Assembly (NCBI GenBank): GCA_955652255.1
Contig: CATPAW010000122.1
Location: 1 to 8,758, forward strand
Direction of reading: 5' to 3'
Source: an uncultured Chthoniobacterales bacterium
GTDB taxonomy: Bacteria; Verrucomicrobiota; Verrucomicrobiia; Chthoniobacterales; UBA10450
Length of the DNA stretch: 8,758 nt
The position numbers and the translations under genes are program-made. Below are positions 1 through 6,485 of this stretch, piece by piece; the first letter of the stretch is position 1; each line of letters begins with the position of its first letter. Below the pieces are notes generated by a model, which searched no databases, was not told the origin of the DNA, and saw nothing but the letters and a program-made list of their open reading frames with translations.

Positions 1-874
1 CGCTAAGAAGTTCGAGCGCTTTCAACGAAGCGGCGACGACCGGCGGGGCGATCGTGTTTGAAAACAGGTAGGGACGCGATCGTTGCCGCAAAAGATCGAC
101 AATCTCTTTGCGACCGCCGGTATAACCGCCGCTCGCGCCGCCGAGCGCTTTACCGAGTGTGCCGGTGATGATGTCGATCTTGCCCATCACGCCGCAATGT
201 TCGTGCGTGCCCCGGCCGGTCTTACCAAGAAATCCAGCGGCGTGCGCGTCGTCGATCATGGTAAGCGCGCTGTATTTTTCGGCAAGATCGACAATCGCTT
301 TCAAGTTCGCGATCGTTCCGTCCATCGAGAAACAGCCGTCCGTCGCGATCAAACGAAAGCGCGCACCTTTTGCGGCAGTCAGCTGCGCTTCGAGATCGGC
401 CATGTCGCTGTGCTTGTAACGAAAGCGCTGCGCTTTGCAGAGCCGAATGCCGTCGATGATGCTGGCGTGATTCAATTCATCGCTGATGACCGCGTCCTTT
501 TCGGCGAGCAGCGTTTCGAATAAACCGCCATTGGCATCGAAGCATGACGGGTAAAGAATCGTGTCCTCAGTCCCGAGAAATTTTGTGAGCGCGGCTTCGA
601 GTTCTTTGTGAATGTCCTGCGTGCCGCAGATGAAGCGCACGCTGGCCATACCAAAGCCATGGGTGTCGAGCGCTTCCTTCGCGGCAGCGATGAGTGCGGG
701 ATGATCGGCCAGGCCGAGATAATTGTTCGCGCACATGTTGAGCACGCGTTTGCCGCCGGCGATCTCGATCTTCGCGTCTTGCGGGCTGGTGATGATGCGC
801 TCGGTTTTGTAAAGACCTTGCGATTTTATTTCATCCAGTGTGCGCGAAACCTGCTGTTCAAATTGGTCGAGCAT
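1..874 (-). CDS. kbl: 2-amino-3-ketobutyrate CoA ligase (glycine C-acetyltransferase), C-terminus cut by window edge
   Basis: This PLP enzyme of the alpha-oxoamine synthase family cleaves 2-amino-3-ketobutyrate with CoA to glycine and acetyl-CoA, the second step of threonine catabolism after Tdh. I translated the minus strand from ATG at 874: 291 codons are present, against about 398 residues in the family, so roughly the last quarter lies outside the window. Visible features are [13 protein letters not shown] near residue 48, [12 protein letters not shown] with H136 (ring-stacking His in the family), [10 protein letters not shown] at 208-217 (cofactor-contacting Asp and His), and [18 protein letters not shown] with the PLP-lysine at about K242. 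The start agrees with the E. coli protein in register. No Shine-Dalgarno motif precedes it; a periodic repeat ends six bases upstream of the start. An in-frame TTG six bases upstream of the ATG is a less likely start. Identity is secure; the missing end cannot be judged. Confidence 0.96.
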   Translation of the reverse strand, partial: MLDQFEQQVSRTLDEIKSQGLYKTERIITSPQDAKIEIAGGKRVLNMCANNYLGLADHPALIAAAKEALDTHGFGMASVRFICGTQDIHKELEAALTKFLGTEDTILYPSCFDANGGLFETLLAEKDAVISDELNHASIIDGIRLCKAQRFRYKHSDMADLEAQLTAAKGARFRLIATDGCFSMDGTIANLKAIVDLAEKYSALTMIDDAHAAGFLGKTGRGTHEHCGVMGKIDIITGTLGKALGGASGGYTGGRKEIVDLLRQRSRPYLFSNTIAPPVVAASLKALELLS

Positions 875-880
875 GATCAA

Positions 881-910
881 CCGCAGATTACGCAGATTTA
901 CGCGGATTGA
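881..910. repeat. Short periodic array, three units of about 10 bp (CGCAGATTA type)
   Basis: Three consecutive units are visible: CGCAGATTA, CGCAGATTTA and CGCGGATTGA. The array lies in the divergent kbl/lipoprotein spacer, only six bases upstream of the kbl ATG, so it occupies the place of that gene's ribosome binding site. Bases 918-942 look like a decayed complementary arm (AATCTG at the left, AGCGG at the right), which would make the whole an imperfect inverted repeat. Arrays of this style are, from memory, dispersed intergenic repeats in environmental genomes; that was not checked here. Confidence 0.6.
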
Positions 911-974
911 AAAAATGAATCTGGAAACTGTGATTTTAGCGGCTTTCCTCCCAAAAATAACTGTTGCGGAAAGT

Positions 975-995
975 TGTGAATAACTGTTAATAACT
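975..995. promoter_or_regulatory. Pair of 11-bp direct repeats, DnaA-box-like, upstream of lipoprotein gene
   Basis: TGTGAATAACT (975-985) is followed by TGTTAATAACT (985-995), sharing one base, so the two copies are offset by 10 bp, about one helical turn. On the minus strand the first contains TTATTCACA, which fits the E. coli DnaA box TTATNCACA; the second, TTATTAACA, has one mismatch. The pair lies 12 bases before the TTG start of the lipoprotein gene, where a promoter or operator would be expected. One such 9-mer is not rare by chance, so the binding protein is unknown. Confidence 0.25.
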
Positions 996-1006
996 CCCGA
1001 TCTCCC

Positions 1007-1753
1007 TTGGCTACCCCCCGAATCTTTCTTTTATCGCTGCTCGTCATCAGCGCTCTTTTTCTTGGCGCTTGCGGAACGACCAGGACGCGCGCCCTGCCGC
1101 AATACGAACCGCCGCTGGCGAAAACTGATTTCCAAAATGTGCGCACGACCGCCTACACGCACACCGAAGCCGACCATCGCGAGTTCACCAATCACAACGC
1201 GCTGGGCGGCGAATTGCACGCCGCCGACCCGGCGATTCATCGAGCGGAAAACATCGCACGCGCCCTTGCAGTTTACGATAGTGACGATGTCGATCTACGG
1301 CGCGTGTCGAACTCGGGCGTGACACTGCAACCGTTCTCTATCGATGAAACGAGGACAACTACACGCCTGACCGCGACAACGCGCGTAACCAAAACAACAC
1401 GCCGGGTGAAGCGCGCGGTCGCGGTTACTAAACCGCCGCGAATCGGCAGCGCTGCGGCTGACTGGTCGCGCTGGCCGGTGGGCACAACCTTCCGTCTGCT
1501 TTCAACCGGACAAATCTATCGCGTCGATGATTACGGTTGGGCGCTGTCGGGTCGCAACACGATCGATCTTTACATGGCGAACTCGCGCGACATGAACACA
1601 TGGGGCGCGCGCCAGGAACCGATTCAAATTCTGCGGTGGGGCGATCCGCAACAAAGTTTGCAGTTCCTCCAATCCCACCAGGACTACAAGCACATCAAAC
1701 GAATGGTCCTGGAACTCGAAGGCCAGGACGCGGCGGCTGCGAGCTTGGAATAG
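1007..1753 (+). CDS. Predicted lipoprotein with a 3D (Asp-Asp-Asp) domain split by a Thr/Arg-rich insert
   Basis: Residues 1-22 form a lipoprotein signal peptide: R5, a hydrophobic stretch 6-20 and lipobox LGAC with the lipidated C22. The mature protein would be membrane-anchored outside the cytoplasm. Residues 47-70 ([11 protein letters not shown] and NALGGEL) resemble the first half of a 3D domain. Residues 148-210 ([32 protein letters not shown], then [11 protein letters not shown]) resemble its second half, including the characteristic Asp residues D174/D175 and D187. 3D domains occur in lytic transglycosylases such as MltA and in cell-wall hydrolases, so a peptidoglycan role is inferred. 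Between the halves lie about 77 residues with a cationic Thr/Arg-rich stretch (115-142). The start is TTG: an in-frame stop at 977-979 and the lack of any other start before the signal peptide leave no better choice. No Shine-Dalgarno is visible. Confidence 0.75.
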   Translation: MATPRIFLLSLLVISALFLGACGTTRTRALPQYEPPLAKTDFQNVRTTAYTHTEADHREFTNHNALGGELHAADPAIHRAENIARALAVYDSDDVDLRRVSNSGVTLQPFSIDETRTTTRLTATTRVTKTTRRVKRAVAVTKPPRIGSAAADWSRWPVGTTFRLLSTGQIYRVDDYGWALSGRNTIDLYMANSRDMNTWGARQEPIQILRWGDPQQSLQFLQSHQDYKHIKRMVLELEGQDAAAASLE

Positions 1754-1768
1754 CGAAGGGTCACCGCT

Positions 1769-1796
1769 GCCGCTCGGTTCTAAATTACCGAGCGGC
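1769..1796. terminator. 10-bp perfect hairpin downstream of the lipoprotein gene
   Basis: GCCGCTCGGT (1769-1778) pairs perfectly with ACCGAGCGGC (1787-1796) around an 8-base loop. It starts 15 bases after the lipoprotein stop codon and lies between two convergent genes, where a terminator is expected. There is no T-run on either side (only TT follows on the plus strand), so it is either a weak intrinsic terminator or an RNA-stabilising stem serving both genes. Confidence 0.55.
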
Positions 1797-1806
1797 TTCA
1801 CTGATA

Positions 1807-1834
1807 GAATTCATCGCCAAAGGGAAATGAATTC
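1807..1834. terminator. Second, AT-rich 8-bp hairpin in the convergent spacer
   Basis: GAATTCAT (1807-1814) pairs perfectly with ATGAATTC (1827-1834) around a 12-base loop, ten bases after the first hairpin. The plus strand carries a short T-run at 1844-1848, ten bases beyond it. It may help end transcription arriving from the methyltransferase gene on the minus strand, but a functional claim is weak. Confidence 0.35.
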
Positions 1835-1872
1835 AAGAACAAGTTTTTGAAACCGCCGCGCCTTCAAGAACG

Positions 1873-2991
1873 TCAAACTAATTCAGCGAAGCTTTGATAT
1901 AGTGCGCGCCACGCAATGCGCGCGGCATGGTCCGTGATCTCAAATGGCACCGACATCAAACGCAAAGCGAATGGAATGAGCGCGCTCCTATCGTTAGGCA
2001 ATTGGACTGCGCCGATATTTCCGCCGCCGATTTTTCCGAACGGCCAGGAATCAAAGAGCCATTCCGCTCCATATGCGGCTCCCCAGCTCAATCTCTGACC
2101 AGCTTCGATCGCCTTTCGGCCAATCGTGCCCAATTGAATATCGTGCAACACAATCCATCCTCTGCTCCTGATATAGGGCGTGAGTCGCAAGAGGTCGAGC
2201 AAGGGCGAGGGATGTCGGTGGTCGGCGTCGATAAACACGATTTCGAGTTCGTCACGTTTCGCCAGTTCGCTGACCACTGTAGAATTGTGCGGGATGCGCA
2301 AGCGAATCATTGAGGCAAGTTGAGGAAACGATTCGGCAATCTCGAACCCGGTCGGGCGTGTCTCATCAATGAGGCATTTTGATAGAACGTCGATTGTGTC
2401 GACCCAGCTCTCGCTGTCTTTTCCATGCTGGCGACGGAGAGCGGCCGCGATAATTGCTGCCGAGAAACCGGTCAAAGTTCCGATTTCAACCACGCGTTTC
2501 GGCGCGAGAATGCTAACGAGAGCGGTAAGGAAGAAATAATCGCTTATTCCGATCGTGCCCGGATACTGGATTTGCCGATTCACCATTGACCGCAGAAATT
2601 CCAGCTCGCTTGGCGGTGGAGTTTTTCCAGCGACCCCCAACATCGCTGCAAGGTGGGTGTAATCTGATTCAAAGTTGGCCAACGACTTGAACTCACAAAC
2701 TTCAGCGGATGTAGGCGGAAACCGTACAGAAGGAGAAGGAAACAACCGCTGAAAAAGCCTTATCCGACAACGCCAAGGCGCATGACGAACGACCTCTAGC
2801 AAAACGCCAAGTGGCACTTTCAGATTGCCGGCGCGACTGATGGAGGGGGTAAAGAAAAAATTTCGTACGGCCTTTCGAACCTTTCGCAACCAATCTCGCG
2901 CGGCGTGTGATGATTCCCTCATCAAGTGCCCTGTGGCGAATGCGGTTTTGCGAAAAAGCATCATATCTCGCATTCGCGATGCCTTGCGCAT
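1873..2991 (-). CDS. Class I SAM-dependent methyltransferase, substrate unknown
   Basis: The 372-residue product has a Rossmann methyltransferase core from about residue 145. Motif I is VVEIGTLTGFSA (167-178, SAM-binding). DTID (198-201) holds the acidic residue expected at the end of strand 2. IVFIDADHRH (251-260) and GWIVLHDIQ (278-286) follow. The last two resemble the metal-binding Asp pattern of O-methyltransferases of the caffeoyl-CoA type and the Methyltransf_24 family, so O-methylation is plausible but not shown. The first 130 or so residues are basic and hydrophobic and I do not recognise them. Several in-frame ATGs exist; the one at 2973 has AAGG about eight bases upstream and may be the true start, while the reading frame opens at 2991. 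The gene follows tdh on the same strand after 129 bases. The 120 bases 3001-3120 upstream are only 42% GC, and this could be an acquired gene. Confidence 0.75.
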   Translation of the reverse strand: MRKASRMRDMMLFRKTAFATGHLMRESSHAARDWLRKVRKAVRNFFFTPSISRAGNLKVPLGVLLEVVRHAPWRCRIRLFQRLFPSPSVRFPPTSAEVCEFKSLANFESDYTHLAAMLGVAGKTPPPSELEFLRSMVNRQIQYPGTIGISDYFFLTALVSILAPKRVVEIGTLTGFSAAIIAAALRRQHGKDSESWVDTIDVLSKCLIDETRPTGFEIAESFPQLASMIRLRIPHNSTVVSELAKRDELEIVFIDADHRHPSPLLDLLRLTPYIRSRGWIVLHDIQLGTIGRKAIEAGQRLSWGAAYGAEWLFDSWPFGKIGGGNIGAVQLPNDRSALIPFALRLMSVPFEITDHAARIAWRALYQSFAELV

Positions 2992-3120
2992 GCCTGCCGA
3001 AACGCAAGGCTTAAATTATGCTAAGCGTCTGCTCATTCCGATTTGCGCGATAATTTTGCAAAACTGAGCGAAAATTTTCAGATGAGGATAGCTGAACTAA
3101 GTTCGCCGGTGGTTGAACAT

Positions 3121-4152
3121 TTAACTTCGTTCCCACTCGAGCACAATTTTGCCGGAGTTACCGGATTTCATGAGCTCGATGGCTTCCTTGAATTGCGCGT
3201 AGGGGAAGCGGTGGGTGATGACCGGTGAGATGTCGAGGCCGGACTGGATGAGCGCGGTCATTTTGTACCAGGTTTCGTACATCTCGCGCCCGTAAATTCC
3301 TTTGATAGTGAGCTGGTTGAAAACGACCAGGTTCCAATCGATCGCAGCGCTGCCGGGCATGATCCCGAGGAGCGCGATTTTGCCGCCGTGAAACATGTTT
3401 GGCAAGATGTCGATGAAAGCTTTTGGGCTGCCGGACATTTCGAGCGCGACGTCGAAGCCCTCTTTCATGTCGAGCTTCTTCATCGCGTCGGTGAGTTTCT
3501 CCGTGCGCACATCGAGGGCGAGAGTGGCCCCCATTTTGCGCGCAAGGTCGAGACGATACGGATTGATATCGGTGATGACGACGTGACGCGCGCCGGCTTG
3601 TTCGCAGATTGGGATGGCCATGCAACCAATTGGGCCCGCACCGGTGATGAGCACGTCTTCGCCGACTAGATCGAATGAGAGCGCGGTATGCACGGCGTTG
3701 CCGAGCGGATCGAAACAGGACAGCACATCGAGGGGGATCGAGGGATCGGCGTGCCAGACGTTTGATTGCGGGATCGCGACGAACTCGGCCCAGGCGCCGG
3801 GGCGATTCACGCCGACGCCTAGCGTATTCGGACAAAGATGACGACGGCCAGCGAGACAATTTCGACAATGGCCGCAAGTAATGTGTCCTTCGCCGACGAC
3901 AAGATCGCCGGGCGCAAATCCTTTCACGTGATCGCCGGCAAGATCGACAATCCCGACAAATTCATGCCCGATGGTCATCGGCACGGGAATCGTCTTCTGC
4001 GCCCATGCGTCCCAGTTATATATATGGACGTCAGTCCCGCAGACCGATGTTTTGACCACGCGAATGAGCACATCATCGCCGGCGACTTGCGGAATGGGAA
4101 CTTCTTCCAGCCAAAGACCGGGCTCGGCTTTGCTTTTCACGATGGCCTGCAT
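3121..4152 (-). CDS. tdh: L-threonine 3-dehydrogenase
   Basis: This zinc-dependent NAD enzyme of the medium-chain dehydrogenase family oxidises L-threonine to 2-amino-3-ketobutyrate, the substrate of Kbl. From ATG at 4152 the product is 343 residues, close to the 341 of E. coli, and begins [19 protein letters not shown], matching the family N-terminus; a GTG four codons upstream (4164) is a less likely start. The catalytic zinc ligands are C38 ([11 protein letters not shown]), H63 and E64 (GHEFVG). The structural zinc ligands are C93, C96, C99 and C107. The NAD-binding GAGPIG is at 171-176, with D195 in ITDIN ending the next strand. All key residues are intact. No Shine-Dalgarno motif is obvious. 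The gene is divergent from cdsA and on the same strand as kbl, but separated from it by about 2.2 kb. Confidence 0.97.
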   Translation of the reverse strand: MQAIVKSKAEPGLWLEEVPIPQVAGDDVLIRVVKTSVCGTDVHIYNWDAWAQKTIPVPMTIGHEFVGIVDLAGDHVKGFAPGDLVVGEGHITCGHCRNCLAGRRHLCPNTLGVGVNRPGAWAEFVAIPQSNVWHADPSIPLDVLSCFDPLGNAVHTALSFDLVGEDVLITGAGPIGCMAIPICEQAGARHVVITDINPYRLDLARKMGATLALDVRTEKLTDAMKKLDMKEGFDVALEMSGSPKAFIDILPNMFHGGKIALLGIMPGSAAIDWNLVVFNQLTIKGIYGREMYETWYKMTALIQSGLDISPVITHRFPYAQFKEAIELMKSGNSGKIVLEWERS

Positions 4153-4176
4153 CGTTTTCTGCACGACAAGAAAGTA

Positions 4177-4220
4177 GGCGAATCAGCAAAGCAGGAAAGC
4201 AGGAAAAGATTTGGCGAATC
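4177..4220. repeat. Nested direct repeats in the divergent tdh/cdsA spacer
   Basis: GGCGAATC occurs at 4177-4184 and again at 4213-4220. Between them is AAGCAGGA twice in tandem (4189-4204). The spacer from 4153 to 4270 must contain the promoters of both tdh and cdsA, so these copies could be operator sites, but they are short and I recognise no regulator. No convincing -35/-10 pair was seen. Confidence 0.35.
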
Positions 4221-4270
4221 GTGATTGTCGATCTTGCGCGCATCGCCATCCTTCGAGATGATGCGGGTGC

Positions 4271-5185
4271 ATGCCTGCAACGCTCGAGCAAGCCGAAACG
4301 AAACCGACCGTCACGCGATCCACTTTCCTTTTTCGCTTTATCAGCACGATTGTCCTCTGGTCGGTCGCGCTGGTCATCGCTTTTTCCGGTTACGAATTTG
4401 CGTTCTACGCCTTGATCTGCGTCTTCGGTCTGATCGCGCTGTGGGAATTTTATCGCATGCTCGATCATCGCGGCCTGCCGAATTTCAAGATCACAGCCAT
4501 GATCTGCGGTGCGGTCATGTTAGTCGGAAGTTTTTATTACTTCGCGAAAATGGGACCGGCGCGCTCCTATGACTTTGAAATCGCGGTCCTGGTTTTTTTC
4601 CTGCTCACGGTTTTCGCGCGGCAAATGTTTGCGCGCCTGCGCGATGACGAACCGCTCCAGACGATGGCCTATACGTTGTTCGGTCTGCTCTACGTGCTGT
4701 GGCTCTTCAATTTCATGACGAAAATTGTCTACCTCACGCCGCGCTCGAGTAGCGGCGCGGTGACGGGACAGTTTTACTGCCTGTATCTAATTGCGGTCAC
4801 GAAATTCAGCGATATGGGCGCGTATCTCGTTGGCAGCGCGGTCGGACGCCACCTGATGATCCCGCATATCAGCGCAAAAAAAACCTGGGAAGGCTTCTTT
4901 GGTGCACTCGCCTTTGCGCTGCTCGCCAGTTTGATGTTGTTCAAATTGATGCCTGGACATTTGGCGGCGCTTAATTGGACGCACGCGACCGTGCTTGGAT
5001 TGTTGCTTGGTTTTGCGGCTGTGGTCGGCGACCTGGCGGAGTCGATTATTAAGCGCAGCACCGGCGTCAAGGATTCGGGAAATCTTCTGCCGGGAATTGG
5101 TGGCGCGCTCGATCTGGTCGACAGCCTGCTCTTTACCGCGCCGCTTCTATTTTTTTACCTGCGGTTGGTCATTCGCGTGCCGTGA
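4271..5185 (+). CDS. cdsA: Phosphatidate cytidylyltransferase (CDP-diglyceride synthase)
   Basis: CdsA makes CDP-diacylglycerol from phosphatidic acid and CTP in the inner membrane, the branch point for all phospholipids. The 304-residue product is strongly hydrophobic with about eight membrane segments after a polar 16-residue N-terminus. Family motifs are ISAKKTWEGFFGA (200-212), GDLAESIIKR (253-262), VKDSGNLLPG (266-275) and LDLVDSLLF (280-288). The usual signature has PGHGG followed by DR; here it reads PGIGG and DL, so H and R are replaced by I276 and L282, while K267, D268, D281 and D284 remain. An in-frame stop at 4259-4261 makes ATG 4271 the first possible start. It heads the run with dxr, rseP and ispG; uppS, the usual upstream neighbour, is absent. 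Identity is firm; the substitutions look like a clade variant rather than inactivation. Confidence 0.93.
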   Translation: MPATLEQAETKPTVTRSTFLFRFISTIVLWSVALVIAFSGYEFAFYALICVFGLIALWEFYRMLDHRGLPNFKITAMICGAVMLVGSFYYFAKMGPARSYDFEIAVLVFFLLTVFARQMFARLRDDEPLQTMAYTLFGLLYVLWLFNFMTKIVYLTPRSSSGAVTGQFYCLYLIAVTKFSDMGAYLVGSAVGRHLMIPHISAKKTWEGFFGALAFALLASLMLFKLMPGHLAALNWTHATVLGLLLGFAAVVGDLAESIIKRSTGVKDSGNLLPGIGGALDLVDSLLFTAPLLFFYLRLVIRVP

Positions 5186-5216
5186 GATGCGAGCGTCCAG
5201 CGGTTTTTCGGACTCG

Positions 5217-5293
5217 CACAAAGGACGCAAAGGACACAACGCAAAAGAAGAAGTTTTTCCTCATCCCTTAGTGAACGTCGTGGCCGTCGTGCG
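5217..5293. repeat. Imperfect inverted array of 9-bp units between cdsA and dxr
   Basis: The left arm has CACAAAGGA and CGCAAAGGA in tandem (5217-5234), then a degenerate unit to 5247. The right arm has CTTAGTGAA, CGTCGTGGC and CGTCGTGCG (5267-5293), again with 9-bp spacing. The right units resemble the reverse complement of the left ones (CCTTTGYG versus CCKTNGTG), so the whole is a decayed inverted repeat around a roughly 20-base centre. It fills most of the 141-base cdsA-dxr gap. From memory, CGCAAAGGA-type arrays are dispersed repeats in other environmental genomes. Confidence 0.6.
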
Positions 5294-5326
5294 AGACTTT
5301 TCATAGTTACTTGAGTTCAGCTTTTT

Positions 5327-6478
5327 ATGAAACGTAAACGCGTCGTCGTTCTTGGCGCGACCGGGTCGATCGGGGAAAGCGCACTCAAAGTCGCGCACGA
5401 CATCCCGGAACGGATGGAAATCGTCGGTCTGGCGGCGCACAGGAACGCGGAAAAACTGGCAGCGGCGGCGAACAGGGCCCGAGCGGAGTCGGTTTGCCTG
5501 GTCGATGAAACAAAGATCGACATCCTGCGAGGAGCACTCGAGTACAAGCCTCAGATTTTTTCGGGCGAAGATGGGTTGCGCGAGATCGCGTCTCTGGCGA
5601 ATGCTGACATGGTGCTAGTCGCGATCGTTGGCACCGCGGGCTTGCGTCCCGCGCTGGCTGCGATTGACGCGGGCAAGGATCTGGCGGTGGCGAGCAAGGA
5701 AATTTTGGTGATGGCGGGCGAGATTGTGATGCGCGAGGCGGGCGCGAAAAATGTCCGTGTTTTGCCAGTCGATTCCGAACACAACGCGATTTTTCAATGT
5801 TTGGATGGTCGCGCGTCCGAAGTCCGCCGAATAATTTTAACGGCGTCGGGCGGACCGTTTCGCGAAATGCCGGCGGAGATATTTGTCGATGTTACGCCGG
5901 AGCGGGCCCTCAAGCACCCGACGTGGAACATGGGGCCGAAGATTACGATCGATTCGGCCACGTTATTTAATAAAGGACTGGAGATGATCGAGGCACACTG
6001 GTTGTTCGGCGTGGAAATGAAGCGCGTCGAAGTGGTGATTCATCCGCAAAGCATTGTGCATTCGATGGTCGAATTCGCCGATGGCTCGACGCTGGCGCAA
6101 TTGAGCTACTCGGACATGTGTTTTCCGATTCAATATGCGGTCACGTGGCCGGACCGCGTGCCAAACACGCTGCCGCCGCTCGATTTTGGTAAATTGTCGA
6201 AGCTGGAATTTTTTCCGCCGCGTTACGATGATTTTCCCGCGCTTGACCTTGCGCGCCGCGCCGGCGAAACGGGCGGCACGCTGCCGGCCGTCATGAACGC
6301 GGCGAATGAGATCACGGTTGCGGCTTTCTTAGATCGACAAGTACGGTTTCCGCAAATCTGGCAAATCGTTGAATCGGTGATGGAGCGCCACACGAGCGTT
6401 GCGCATCCCGATCTCGATGCGATATTGGCCGCCGATCAATGGGCGCGCGAGCAGGCGCGTGCGGTCATTCCGGGCTGA
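5327..6478 (+). CDS. dxr: 1-deoxy-D-xylulose 5-phosphate reductoisomerase
   Basis: Dxr converts 1-deoxy-D-xylulose 5-phosphate to 2-C-methyl-D-erythritol 4-phosphate with NADPH, the committed step of the MEP isoprenoid pathway; it is the fosmidomycin target. The 383-residue product has the NADPH loop GATGSIGES (10-18), the metal ligands D149 and E151 in VDSEHNAIFQ, SGGPFR (174-179), the flexible-loop HPTWNMG (197-203, with W200), and NKGLEMIEAHWLF (215-227) supplying N215, K216 and metal ligand E219. The C-terminal helical domain includes PAVMNAANE (320-328). The length is slightly short of E. coli (398) but complete. The usual ANKE at the cofactor site reads ASKE (S123). ATG 5327 directly precedes the Rossmann strand; TTGAG lies some distance upstream, with no clear Shine-Dalgarno. 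The stop is seven bases before rseP, which implies co-transcription. Confidence 0.97.
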   Translation: MKRKRVVVLGATGSIGESALKVAHDIPERMEIVGLAAHRNAEKLAAAANRARAESVCLVDETKIDILRGALEYKPQIFSGEDGLREIASLANADMVLVAIVGTAGLRPALAAIDAGKDLAVASKEILVMAGEIVMREAGAKNVRVLPVDSEHNAIFQCLDGRASEVRRIILTASGGPFREMPAEIFVDVTPERALKHPTWNMGPKITIDSATLFNKGLEMIEAHWLFGVEMKRVEVVIHPQSIVHSMVEFADGSTLAQLSYSDMCFPIQYAVTWPDRVPNTLPPLDFGKLSKLEFFPPRYDDFPALDLARRAGETGGTLPAVMNAANEITVAAFLDRQVRFPQIWQIVESVMERHTSVAHPDLDAILAADQWAREQARAVIPG

Positions 6479-6485
6479 TTCAATC

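Noticed and set aside
83..523. 146-codon plus-strand open frame inside kbl
   Set aside because: The minus strand reads as a clear Kbl with all catalytic motifs; the plus-strand frame has no recognisable features.
964..992. Possible promoter with TTGCGG and TTAATA separated by 17 bases before the lipoprotein gene
   Set aside because: Both hexamers match the sigma-70 consensus poorly, and the site would leave almost no leader before the TTG start.
3009..3026. GCTTA/TAAGC inverted repeat upstream of the methyltransferase gene
   Set aside because: The stem is only five base pairs in AT-rich DNA and is not distinguishable from chance.
3158..3877. 239-codon minus-strand frame within tdh
   Set aside because: It is an Arg-rich shifted frame of tdh, whose own frame carries all zinc and NAD motifs.
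4153..4164. GTG start of tdh four codons upstream
   Set aside because: The ATG at 4152 aligns with the known N-terminus of threonine dehydrogenase and gives the family length.
6399..6485. Upstream extension of rseP overlapping the end of dxr
   Set aside because: The 29 extra residues are polar and Arg-rich and precede the hydrophobic TM1; ATG 6486 gives the normal RseP N-terminus and a seven-base gap to dxr.
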